Below, one piece after another: positions 9,786 to 17,598 of a stretch of DNA of 64,000 nt. A program made the translations under genes and the position numbers. The stretch is taken from the NCBI RefSeq assembly GCF_002892535.1, contig NZ_CP024847.1, forward strand, positions 806,001 through 870,000, written 5' to 3'. The DNA comes from Aquella oligotrophica. GTDB lineage: Bacteria; Pseudomonadota; Gammaproteobacteria; Burkholderiales; UBA11063. The notes beneath the pieces were generated by a model. The model had not been told where the DNA came from, ran no database searches, and saw only the letters and a list, made by a program, of their open reading frames with translations. Numbering within the stretch: position 1 is the first letter of the stretch; each line of letters opens with the position of its first letter.

Positions 9786-10421
9786 ATGTCAAATTTAAAA
9801 TTAGTTGCTGAAGCACGTGCTGAGCAAGGTAGAGGTGCGAGCCGCCGCCTGCGTCACGCTGGTAAAGTTCCAGCGATCGTTTATGGTGGTAGTGCTGATC
9901 CAGTTGCAGTAACTTTAGATCATAATACAGTTTTCCATGCTTTGAAAAAAGAAGCTTTCCATACTTCGATTCTTGATCTTGAATTGGCTGGAAAATCAGA
10001 AAAAGTAGTATTACGTGATTTCCATATGCATTCATTCCGTCCAGAGGTTTTACATTTGGATTTACAACGTGTTTCTGAGACTGAAGAAATTCACATGAAA
10101 CTTCCTTTACACTTCCTGAATGAAGAAATTAGTCAGGCAGTTAAAGTTCAAGGTGCACACGTAACACACGTTGCAACTGAAGTTGAAGTTCGTGCATTAG
10201 CTAAAGATTTGCCACACTTCATCGAAGTTGATCTTGCTAATCTTAAAGCTGGTCAGACAATTCATTTGTCAGATCTTGTATTACCAGCAGGTGTTAAAGC
10301 TGAAAAACTACTTCGTGGTGATGATGCTGCTTTGGTTATCGCTGGTGGAATTGCTGAAGTTGCTGATGCTGAGATTGTATCACCTTCTGATGTTCCTTCT
10401 GCTAAAGGCGCTACAGAATAA
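9786..10421 (+). CDS. rplY: 50S ribosomal protein L25, long Ctc/TL5 form
   Basis: A 211-aa L25 that binds 5S rRNA. The N-terminal L25 domain has RGASRRLRHAGKVPAIVYGG, typical of the family, and HSFRPEVLHLDLQRV. The C-terminal TL5 domain (about 95-190) marks the long Ctc form rather than the short 94-aa enterobacterial form. The SD AAAGGA lies upstream of the ATG. The gene stands alone between an extended -10 and a strong terminator; pth is next, an order frequent in proteobacteria. Confidence 0.95.
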   Translation: MSNLKLVAEARAEQGRGASRRLRHAGKVPAIVYGGSADPVAVTLDHNTVFHALKKEAFHTSILDLELAGKSEKVVLRDFHMHSFRPEVLHLDLQRVSETEEIHMKLPLHFLNEEISQAVKVQGAHVTHVATEVEVRALAKDLPHFIEVDLANLKAGQTIHLSDLVLPAGVKAEKLLRGDDAALVIAGGIAEVADAEIVSPSDVPSAKGATE

Positions 10422-10440
10422 TTTTCTTCCAAGAAAATCA

Positions 10441-10467
10441 AAACCCCGGTATTTGCCGGGGTTTTTT
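10441..10467 (+). terminator. rplY intrinsic terminator
   Basis: Stem AAACCCCGG / CCGGGGTTT with loop TATTTG and a run of six T (10462-10467). Textbook Rho-independent terminator 20 bases after the L25 stop. Confidence 0.95.
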
Positions 10468-10634
10468 CATTAATGCAACACTATTTATTTGATAGAGTAT
10501 TATTTTTGTTAAAACTCTACTAAAATGATAAAAATAATACAGAAACTATTAAAAACTAACTATAATTTGAAACTGCAAAGCATAAGCTATTAATTATTAG
10601 CTATATGGCTCGACAGATATGATATGGAGTAATT

Positions 10635-11201
10635 GTGATTAAGCTTGTTGTTGGTCTTGGGAATCCAGGTCGTGAATATGAAGATACACGCCATAATGCT
10701 GGGTTTTGGTACGCAGATTTGTTAGCAAAAAAACTTGGTATGCGTTTTAATCTTGAAGGTAAATATTTTGGCGAAGTCGCTAAAACCAAATTAGATGGAA
10801 ATGATTTATTTCTATTGAAGCCACAAACATATATGAACCTATCTGGTAAATCGGTACAGGCTCTAAGTAGCTTTTTTAAAATAAGTCCGGAAGAAATTAT
10901 TGTTGTACATGATGAGCTTGATTTTAAGCCGGGAGTAATAAAGATTAAGCATGCTGGTGGTAACGGCGGACACAATGGTTTAAAAGATATTGATCGAGTG
11001 ATTGGTAAGAATTATTGGCGCTTACGGATTGGGATTGGACATCCTGGGGATAGTAATAAAGTTGCGGGCTATGTGCTAAATTCACCAGTTATTGACGATA
11101 GAATTGAGATTGATCGGGCAATAGATAAAGCATTATCAGTGACGAAGCAAATTTTGGCTAGTGATTTTACGGCTGCACAGCGGGTATTACATACAAATTA
11201 G
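10635..11201 (+). CDS. pth: Peptidyl-tRNA hydrolase
   Basis: A 188-aa cytoplasmic enzyme that releases peptides from stalled peptidyl-tRNA. Family motifs are clear: GLGNPGREYEDTRHNAGF at the N-terminus with the catalytic His, KPQTYMNLSGKSV, VHDELDFKPG, and GGNGGHNGLKD. It starts with GTG after SD GGAG (10626-10629). Length is typical. msrC follows after 13 bases and an MFS gene overlaps that, so the three probably form one transcript. Confidence 0.95.
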   Translation: MIKLVVGLGNPGREYEDTRHNAGFWYADLLAKKLGMRFNLEGKYFGEVAKTKLDGNDLFLLKPQTYMNLSGKSVQALSSFFKISPEEIIVVHDELDFKPGVIKIKHAGGNGGHNGLKDIDRVIGKNYWRLRIGIGHPGDSNKVAGYVLNSPVIDDRIEIDRAIDKALSVTKQILASDFTAAQRVLHTN

Positions 11202-11214
11202 AGTGGAAAGACAA

Positions 11215-11718
11215 ATGGCAGAAAACCTTATTATTACAGCATCGGATAAAGAATTAAAATATCAGGAGTTGTTACCGCAAATTAAAGCATTAGTTAGCTG
11301 GGAAACGGATACGATTGCTAATCTTGCAAATATAGTTGCTGCCCTGCAAATGACCTTTAGCTGGTTATGGGTGGGATTTTATCTAGTTCGTGATGAAGAA
11401 CTGGTTTTAGGCCCTTTTCAGGGACCAATTGCTTGTACCAGAATCAAATTTGGCAGTGGCGTATGTGGTGCTACTTGGCAAAGAGGCGAAACCATTGTCG
11501 TTACTGATGTAGATCAATTCCCCGGACATATTGCTTGTAGTTCATTGGCAAAGTCTGAAATCGTCGTTCCACTAAAAACCTCACAAGCTAAAATTATTGG
11601 AGTGCTGGATGTTGATAGCGCAAGTTATGCTGAATTTGATGATATTGATAAGAGATATCTTGAGGAGTTGATTAATACACCAGAATTAATAAAGGTATTT
11701 GATAATTATCATGCTTAA
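11215..11718 (+). CDS. msrC: Free methionine-(R)-sulfoxide reductase (GAF domain)
   Basis: A 167-aa single GAF-domain enzyme reducing free Met-R-sulfoxide. The three family cysteines are present in ACTRIKFGSGVCG and FPGHIACSS, followed by SEIVVPL. I chose the ATG at 11215 preceded by GGAAAG; frames upstream overlap pth. It sits between pth and an MFS exporter, with its last 8 bases overlapping the exporter start (ATGCTTAA), so translation is likely coupled. A protein repair role is expected under oxidative stress. Confidence 0.92.
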   Translation: MAENLIITASDKELKYQELLPQIKALVSWETDTIANLANIVAALQMTFSWLWVGFYLVRDEELVLGPFQGPIACTRIKFGSGVCGATWQRGETIVVTDVDQFPGHIACSSLAKSEIVVPLKTSQAKIIGVLDVDSASYAEFDDIDKRYLEELINTPELIKVFDNYHA

Positions 11719-12910
11719 TAATAAATCATTTGGAATAGGTTTTATCTTATTCTTGGTTTTAAGTAGTACCGTTGCGCAGGTAGCAACTCAGATTACGACA
11801 CCATTATTACCAATTATTGCCAAAGATTTTGCTGTTAGTGCTGGTTTGGTACAAAGAAGTATCAGTGCCTATTTATTGGGAATGGCATTATCAGGAATTA
11901 TTCTTGGCTATCTGTCAGATTACTTCGGGCGGCGAAGAGTTATGCTTGCTGCCTTACTTTTTGGTATTCTTGGTACAGGATGCTGCATTTTTGCAGAGAA
12001 TGCAATCGTTTTAATCATTGGTAGGTTTATTCAGGGGGTTGGTTTAAGCGGTGTTTGGATTATTAGTCGGGCTATTACTCGCGATATTTCAGTTGGTTCA
12101 CAACTGGCAAAGATTTTTTCACTTTTGACTATGCTTGACGTTTTAATTATATGCCTTTCGCCACTATTAGGAGGAGTTATTGAGAGTCATTTTGGCTGGC
12201 GTTTTGTATTTGTTACATTTCTCTCATATAATTTAGTGGTTATGTTGGCGACATTTTGCGTTAAATCTAAGCTAAGGCAGGCTGATATACCTTTTCCCGG
12301 ATTATATGGTTTATTTAAACCCATGCTTCAGCTCCTTAAAAATAAAACTTTCCTCTTTTTTAATGGCATTGTTAGTGCAGTGTATGCGATTCAAGTTACT
12401 TATTCAACAGTTGGTACGTTTATTTTCCAAAATGATTTGGGATTATCTGCGACTCAATTTGGTTTAGTTGCTTTACTGATTTCAATTGCTTATATTTTTG
12501 GAGCATTTATAAATAGCCGGATAGTTACCTACTTGTCAATAAAAACAATATTTACTCTTGCCATAATAATGATGTGGGTTGGACTTGCTATCTTGCTATC
12601 TGTTTGTTTCTTTATTAAACTATCGCTAACTATAATGCTGATTTTTGTAGTATTGGGTTCTATTGCTGGTAGTATTATTATGATTAATGGACTAACTATG
12701 GCACTTAGTTCGGTTGATAAAGATATTGGAAGCTCATCAGCTGTCATGAGTACTTGTCAATTCATCGCTGGGTTTATCTTTACTGGATTGATAAGTTTCT
12801 TTGACGCGAAAAGTATTATTCCTTTTACTTTTATTCTAGCTTTTCTTGCAGTAATTATAACGATACTATCGTTGACGGCTAAGTTTCCTGAAAAAAGCTA
12901 TATAAGATAG
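11711..12910 (+). CDS. MFS drug-efflux transporter, Bcr/CflA type
   Basis: A 399-aa integral membrane protein with about 12 predicted helices. MFS motif A is seen as GYLSDYFGRRRVM between helices 2 and 3, and the N-terminal TTPLLPIIAKDF pattern is usual in the DHA1/Bcr-CflA group, which exports drugs by proton antiport. The ATG at 11711 overlaps the msrC stop by 8 bases; a TTG 12 bases upstream is less likely. Substrate unknown. A gap of about 170 bases without a clear terminator follows. Confidence 0.85.
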   Translation: MLNNKSFGIGFILFLVLSSTVAQVATQITTPLLPIIAKDFAVSAGLVQRSISAYLLGMALSGIILGYLSDYFGRRRVMLAALLFGILGTGCCIFAENAIVLIIGRFIQGVGLSGVWIISRAITRDISVGSQLAKIFSLLTMLDVLIICLSPLLGGVIESHFGWRFVFVTFLSYNLVVMLATFCVKSKLRQADIPFPGLYGLFKPMLQLLKNKTFLFFNGIVSAVYAIQVTYSTVGTFIFQNDLGLSATQFGLVALLISIAYIFGAFINSRIVTYLSIKTIFTLAIIMMWVGLAILLSVCFFIKLSLTIMLIFVVLGSIAGSIIMINGLTMALSSVDKDIGSSSAVMSTCQFIAGFIFTGLISFFDAKSIIPFTFILAFLAVIITILSLTAKFPEKSYIR

Positions 12911-13078
12911 GTGTATGTTTGTAAATGACACATTTAAATAACTGTCTAGGTTAATTGATAATTATCTGGTTAACTATAGGTTTTTTTACATTATTTCTCG
13001 ATCAAAACCATTTTGGATTATTTATTGATTATTTAATATGTTAAACTCATTATGTAAATTTTGTTGTAGAGGTAGATG

Positions 13079-13765
13079 ATGAAAAAAAATATTTTACAAT
13101 TAACCATGATTGCTGGATTAGGTGCTGCTATAGCTGCATGTTCAACGGCGTACACGCCTACTGTTGCAAACTCTGGTGGCTTTTTGCCAGAGTATAGTAT
13201 TAACTTAATGAAACCTGTTCCAACAGATCAGGATGATGTTCATGCCTTTGTTTATAAAAACCCTAATTTTCATCGTAGTGATTATGATAAGCTAATAATT
13301 GAGGAAGCTTCACTTAATCAGCAGGCGGTTGAAAGTAAAGGGATTACAACAGACAAAATTGCTAATGCTCAAGCAACAATTACTAAAGACTTGAAAGAGA
13401 TGCTTGCGAAAAAAGTTACTATCACTAATAAGCCAGGACCAAGAACAGCTAAACTAAGTGTAGCTATTACTGGTGCTATGCTTGAAGGCGATGGCTTCAG
13501 ACCTCGTTATTTGATGCCAATTTCTGCTGCCTTACAGATTGCACAGCATGCAACAAATTTGCATAATAAAAAGCCAATTTTAATTATTGAAACAAAGGTT
13601 GTTGATAGTAGAACAAATGAGTTATTGACTACTAGTGCAACTGAAATTAGTGGTGAAAAATTCCGCTTACAAAGTTCTGAGTCTGGTGAATTTACTAAAA
13701 TTGCTAAAACTTGGGTTCAAGATGCAATTAAGTATGCATTTAAAAATCCGGAAAATAACAATTAG
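13079..13765 (+). CDS. DUF3313-like lipoprotein
   Basis: A 228-aa predicted outer-membrane lipoprotein with lipobox AIAAC (Cys21 from this start). The mature sequence SGGFLPEYSINLMKPVP, then FHRSDYDKLIIEEASL, matches the general pattern of the DUF3313 family (GFL..Y..L.p ... YD.v...p). Family function is unknown. Two ATGs in tandem (13076, 13079) follow AGAGG; the second has better spacing. It stands alone, closed by a terminator at 13771. Confidence 0.75.
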   Translation: MKKNILQLTMIAGLGAAIAACSTAYTPTVANSGGFLPEYSINLMKPVPTDQDDVHAFVYKNPNFHRSDYDKLIIEEASLNQQAVESKGITTDKIANAQATITKDLKEMLAKKVTITNKPGPRTAKLSVAITGAMLEGDGFRPRYLMPISAALQIAQHATNLHNKKPILIIETKVVDSRTNELLTTSATEISGEKFRLQSSESGEFTKIAKTWVQDAIKYAFKNPENNN

Positions 13766-13770
13766 TAATC

Positions 13771-13800
13771 AAAGGCTGAATTAAATTCAGCCTTTTTGTT
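13771..13800 (+). terminator. Terminator after the DUF3313 lipoprotein
   Basis: Perfect 11-bp stem AAAGGCTGAAT / ATTCAGCCTTT with loop TAA, then T-rich sequence. It lies between convergent genes and may also slow transcription from the ankyrin gene on the other strand. Confidence 0.9.
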
Positions 13801-13806
13801 TGATCT

Positions 13807-14406
13807 TCAAAAGCTTGGTTGAGGATTAATCTGCATAAAATGCTTGAATATAGTCAGAATATTGGTATAATTTTGCGTTTCTGCAAAATAAGTGGCATTG
13901 CGACCATCACAATCACGCGAATATAAATCAGCCCCAAGTTTTAGTAAAGTTGCAACTATTTCGCTCCGCCCACGATCTGCTGCACGCATCAGTGCTGTTC
14001 TTCCGCCTATATCAGTCAGATTGACTTTTGCCTGTCCAACTTCAATTAGTAATTTGAGCAAATCCAGATATCCGCCACTGGCGGCAATCATTAATGGTGT
14101 AGTTTTTGATGGGGTTGGTTGATTGACATTGGCTCCATATTTAAGTAAGGTTTCACAGCTTAATAAATCATTCCCATCTGCTGCCTTGTGTAGTGGTGCC
14201 AAGCCATCCCGATCAAGAATATTAGGATCAGCTCCATTTGCAAGCAAATATTCTACCGTTTCAGCATGTCCATAAGCCGCGGCGCACGAGAGAGGTGTTA
14301 ACCCCAGATGGTTTAGCGAATTAATGTCTGCGCCGTGTCTAATAAGCTCATCGATTCTTCGGAGGTCTGCATCCTGAGCAGCAATAGTAAGAGTTGTTTT
14401 TTTCAT
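13807..14406 (-). CDS. Ankyrin-repeat protein
   Basis: A 199-aa protein composed almost wholly of about five ankyrin repeats, recognisable as G.TPL..AA..GH.E.V..LL..GA(D/N) units: GLTPLSCAAAYGHAETVEYL, GLAPLHKAADGND, KTTPLMIAASGGYLDLLKLL, GRTALMRAADRGRSEIVATL. There is no signal peptide or membrane segment, so it should act in the cytoplasm as a protein-binding scaffold. It is transcribed towards the DUF3313 lipoprotein and has no operon partner. Partner unknown. Confidence 0.85.
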   Translation of the reverse strand: MKKTTLTIAAQDADLRRIDELIRHGADINSLNHLGLTPLSCAAAYGHAETVEYLLANGADPNILDRDGLAPLHKAADGNDLLSCETLLKYGANVNQPTPSKTTPLMIAASGGYLDLLKLLIEVGQAKVNLTDIGGRTALMRAADRGRSEIVATLLKLGADLYSRDCDGRNATYFAETQNYTNILTIFKHFMQINPQPSF

Positions 14407-14533
14407 ACTTGAAACTTAATTATGGTTGTGAGTAGATATATCACTTGGATTATATCATGTTATCGGGAATAACAACTGTTTTAGTAAGCTTCTTTCAGTG
14501 TAAGTAGTTCGATTATGCTAAAATTAGCCTGTT

Positions 14534-14646
14534 TATACTCAAATAGATTAAAGTTCCTAGATCGTTGTTTTATTTCTTACGTACTATTATTTGTAAGAGT
14601 ATCATTGCTTGATTTTACTGTGATTCTTCAGCCTAGTTGAGTATAT
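14534..14646. repeat. Dispersed inverted-repeat element, copy 2
   Basis: Bounded by TATACTCAA (14534-14542) and its exact reverse complement TTGAGTATA (14637-14645). About 112 bp, non-coding, AT-rich interior with partial similarity to the 61180 copy near the left end (TCCTAGA..GTTGT). It ends 27 bases before the next gene, so it may lie in that gene's leader. Confidence 0.6.
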
Positions 14647-14672
14647 TTAACTTTGTTTATGTAGGTATTAGC

Positions 14673-15275
14673 ATGAGTCTGTTGGTAAAGCCTGTTAGTT
14701 TGATTGGGAAATATGCAAAATTACTGCCATTGTCGATTGAATATCTGGAAGAATTGATTGAAGCAGTTAAAGATGGTGAGTTATGGAATTTATGGTTTAC
14801 TAGTGTTCCAGCTCCAGAACGTATGAATGCAGAAATAGAGCGTCGGTTGGATTTACAGGAAAAGGGAGAAATGCTTCCTTTTGTTATAGTAGATGCAATT
14901 ACCGATAAAGTTATCGGAATGACTACCTATTGTAGGATAGATCCTGCGAATAAACGGCTTGAGATTGGGTTTACTTGGTATCGTAGAAGTTATCAGAAAA
15001 CATTAGTTAATACGGAATGTAAACTGATGCTATTGCGTCATGCTTTTGAAGCTCTTGGCTGTATCGCTGTTGAATTTAGAACCAGCTCCTTTAACTTTGA
15101 AAGTCAGCGAGCAATTAGCCGCCTTGGGGCAAAACTGGATGGTATTTTACGCAGCGCAAGACTAATGGAAGATGGTACAACGTATGATAGCCATGTTTAT
15201 AGTATCATTAAAAGCGAGTGGACGGCAGTTAGAACAAATCTGGAATATAAACTACAGAAATATAGCCAAGTATAG
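14673..15275 (+). CDS. GNAT acetyltransferase, RimJ/RimL-like
   Basis: A 200-aa cytoplasmic protein of the GNAT fold, similar in pattern to the RimJ/RimL group that acetylates proteins or small molecules. Seen: YLEELIEAV and SVPAPERMNAEIERRL at the start, VIGMTTYCRIDPANKRLEIGFTWY beta strands, and the acyl-CoA-side region with SQRAISRLGAKLDGILR near the end. Start chosen at the ATG at 14673 because the upstream in-frame extension enters the repeat element. The next gene begins 15 bases later. Substrate unknown. Confidence 0.8.
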   Translation: MSLLVKPVSLIGKYAKLLPLSIEYLEELIEAVKDGELWNLWFTSVPAPERMNAEIERRLDLQEKGEMLPFVIVDAITDKVIGMTTYCRIDPANKRLEIGFTWYRRSYQKTLVNTECKLMLLRHAFEALGCIAVEFRTSSFNFESQRAISRLGAKLDGILRSARLMEDGTTYDSHVYSIIKSEWTAVRTNLEYKLQKYSQV

Positions 15276-15290
15276 GGCAAGGAGGGGTAA

Positions 15291-16340
15291 ATGAAAAAAT
15301 ATATTATTTTGGCAATATCAATTGTTTTTATCGCGGCTTACTATATTATTCATAATCTTTTTGATGATTTTAATAGTGATGTTGCCGCGATTGCCTCAGA
15401 TGTGAAACATCCTGCGAGTAATCCTGTCCCAATGCCTCCGGTAGGTGGAGATCCGAGTACAAATAAATCTGTGGCATCAGCTTCCACTTCTACAGCTAGT
15501 AAAACAAATGCTTACATCTATGTTTCTAACCTAGATAGTACTACCGTTTCAGTTTGTCCTGTTCTGCCGGATGGTTCAATTGCTAGTTGTGGGCAATCTG
15601 GTAATGGATTAAATGCCCCCAGTGGTTTGGCACTTACTCATGATAAACGGGCGTTATATGTAACTAATCAAGGATCTAGTGAGGTGGATGTTTGCATGAT
15701 AGATAAAACAAATGGGCAGTTAAATAATTGTACTCCAACAGGGAATGGATTTGCTGCACCAACTGCAGTTGCTATTTCAAATAATGGACAATTTGCTTAT
15801 GTAGTAAATGAAAATAGTAATAGCATTAGTATTTGTCAGCATGATAAGGCAAATAAGTCTTTATCTAACTGTAGTATTATCTTGACTAATCTTGTCAGTC
15901 CATCAGATATTAATTTTGCGCCGGAAACTAATCATGTATATATTGCAAATACTGGGAATAATACCATCGTTTTATGTGCTGTTGGTCCTGGCAAAGAGTT
16001 GATAAAATGTCATCCGACTGGTAGCGATTTTTCTGCACCACAATCGGTTACAATTTCCACTAATGATAAATATGCATATATCGCTAATCAGGCAGCTAAT
16101 AGTGTTAGCTTATGTCAGGTTGATTCTGTGAGTGGTGAATTTTCTAATTGTCAGTTTACAGGAAGTGGTTTTAATGCGCCATCTGATTTTACCTTAAATT
16201 CAGTTGGCAATATGGCTTATATTAGTAATGCCAGTAGTATAATGGGCTGTAATGTAAATCCAGATGGAACGCTTACAGCTTGTACTCAGTTTAATGGCAA
16301 TTTTAATCACTCGACAGGAATTAGGATGGTTGGTGGATGA
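15291..16340 (+). CDS. Membrane-anchored beta-propeller with one Cys pair per blade
   Basis: A 349-aa protein with an N-terminal membrane anchor or uncleaved signal (MKKYIILAISIVFIAAYYII), a Ser/Thr/Pro linker, then six repeats of about 43 residues. Each repeat has a C-x(10-11)-C pair, for example CPVLPDGSIASC, CMIDKTNGQLNNC, CQVDSVSGEFSNC, and most end in G.GF.AP. This suggests a secreted propeller with a disulfide in each blade, of the YVTN/6-phosphogluconolactonase-like superfamily. SD AAGGAGG lies upstream. Its stop overlaps the next gene's start (ATGATGA), so the two are translationally coupled. Confidence 0.75.
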   Translation: MKKYIILAISIVFIAAYYIIHNLFDDFNSDVAAIASDVKHPASNPVPMPPVGGDPSTNKSVASASTSTASKTNAYIYVSNLDSTTVSVCPVLPDGSIASCGQSGNGLNAPSGLALTHDKRALYVTNQGSSEVDVCMIDKTNGQLNNCTPTGNGFAAPTAVAISNNGQFAYVVNENSNSISICQHDKANKSLSNCSIILTNLVSPSDINFAPETNHVYIANTGNNTIVLCAVGPGKELIKCHPTGSDFSAPQSVTISTNDKYAYIANQAANSVSLCQVDSVSGEFSNCQFTGSGFNAPSDFTLNSVGNMAYISNASSIMGCNVNPDGTLTACTQFNGNFNHSTGIRMVGG

Positions 16341-17446
16341 TGAATAAATACATTGGCAAGCATAAAAATGAATTACCTACACCATCTTTGGTAATCGACA
16401 AAAATAAGTTGATTTATAACCTTGAATTAATGCGTGATTTAGCTAAACAAAGAAAAGTAAATTTACGTCCGCATGCCAAAACTCATAAATGTAGTCAGCT
16501 TGCTCGGTTACAGCTTGAATATGGTGCAATTGGTATTTGTGTAACCAAGGTTTCTGAAGCTTTGATAATGGCAAGAGCGGGCATCACAGGGGTCTTAATC
16601 ACTTCACCAGTTGTATCTTTTGGGAAATTTGCGGTTTTACTTAAGGTTCTTGATTTAGCGCCAGATACTTTACTCGTTGTTGATAGTCTTAGTAATGCAT
16701 TACAATTAAATGAGTTTTGCCAGAAACACGGTTATAAGCTAAATACTCTCCTTGATATTGATGGTGGGATCGGTCGTACTGGAGTATCCCTAGATAATGC
16801 TATTGAAGTGGCTCTGGCTATTGATAAATTATCCAATCTTTTACTTCGAGGCATACAGTGTTACGCCGGACACCTACAGCATATACCTGACTTGGCTGAG
16901 CGCAGAATCAAAACGCACGAGATATTGAGTAAAGCAGGTACAATCAAACGTGAACTATTAGCACGTGGATTAAACTGTGAAATCCAAACAGGTAGTGGAA
17001 CAGGTACATTTAGTATTGATGCTGAACTTGATTGTGTAACCGAGATTCAGCCAGGCTCATACTGTGTCATGGATCAGGAGTATAATAATATCGAATATAA
17101 AGAGACAAAATTTTCACCAGCAATGACGATGCTAACAACAGTGATTAGCACTAATCATGCTACACATGTTACGGTAGATGCAGGGACGAAAGCTTTATAT
17201 CGAGTGGCAACTAAGCCTTTTGTAATTAGCCATCCAGATTTGCAATATGATTGGGATGGATTTGGTGATGAGCATGGTAAGGTGACTGCGCTTAATGGTG
17301 CCAAATTACCTGATGCTGGTGAAGTTCTTGAGCTGATTGTTGCGCATTGTGATCCAACAATAAATCTATTTGATTATTTTTACATTACAGAAAATGATGT
17401 GGTGGTAGATTATTGGAAGGTTGATGCTAGAGGTTGTTGCCAATAG
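16337..17446 (+). CDS. PLP enzyme, D-threonine aldolase / D-serine dehydratase family
   Basis: A 369-aa cytoplasmic enzyme of the alanine-racemase-like fold III PLP group. The PLP lysine is in RPHAKTHKC; the start has the family pattern LPTPSLVIDKNKL. C-terminal metal-site elements are GFGDEHGKV and VAHCDPTINL (His and Cys ligands), which are characteristic of D-threonine aldolase and eukaryotic-type D-serine dehydratase. It would cleave or dehydrate a beta-hydroxy D-amino acid. The exact substrate cannot be decided. Coupling to an exported propeller upstream is unusual. Confidence 0.85.
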   Translation: MMNKYIGKHKNELPTPSLVIDKNKLIYNLELMRDLAKQRKVNLRPHAKTHKCSQLARLQLEYGAIGICVTKVSEALIMARAGITGVLITSPVVSFGKFAVLLKVLDLAPDTLLVVDSLSNALQLNEFCQKHGYKLNTLLDIDGGIGRTGVSLDNAIEVALAIDKLSNLLLRGIQCYAGHLQHIPDLAERRIKTHEILSKAGTIKRELLARGLNCEIQTGSGTGTFSIDAELDCVTEIQPGSYCVMDQEYNNIEYKETKFSPAMTMLTTVISTNHATHVTVDAGTKALYRVATKPFVISHPDLQYDWDGFGDEHGKVTALNGAKLPDAGEVLELIVAHCDPTINLFDYFYITENDVVVDYWKVDARGCCQ

Positions 17447-17598
17447 TTTTTATGGGGTTAAATATTTATTCCAAAAATGGGAAAAAGGTTTTCAAATACG
17501 GGAAACCACTGATTATTTGATGGTGCTATTATCTCTCCTATGCAGATAAGAGTTATTCTTATTTGAGTGTAATTGTATATAAACTGGAGAACAGCATC

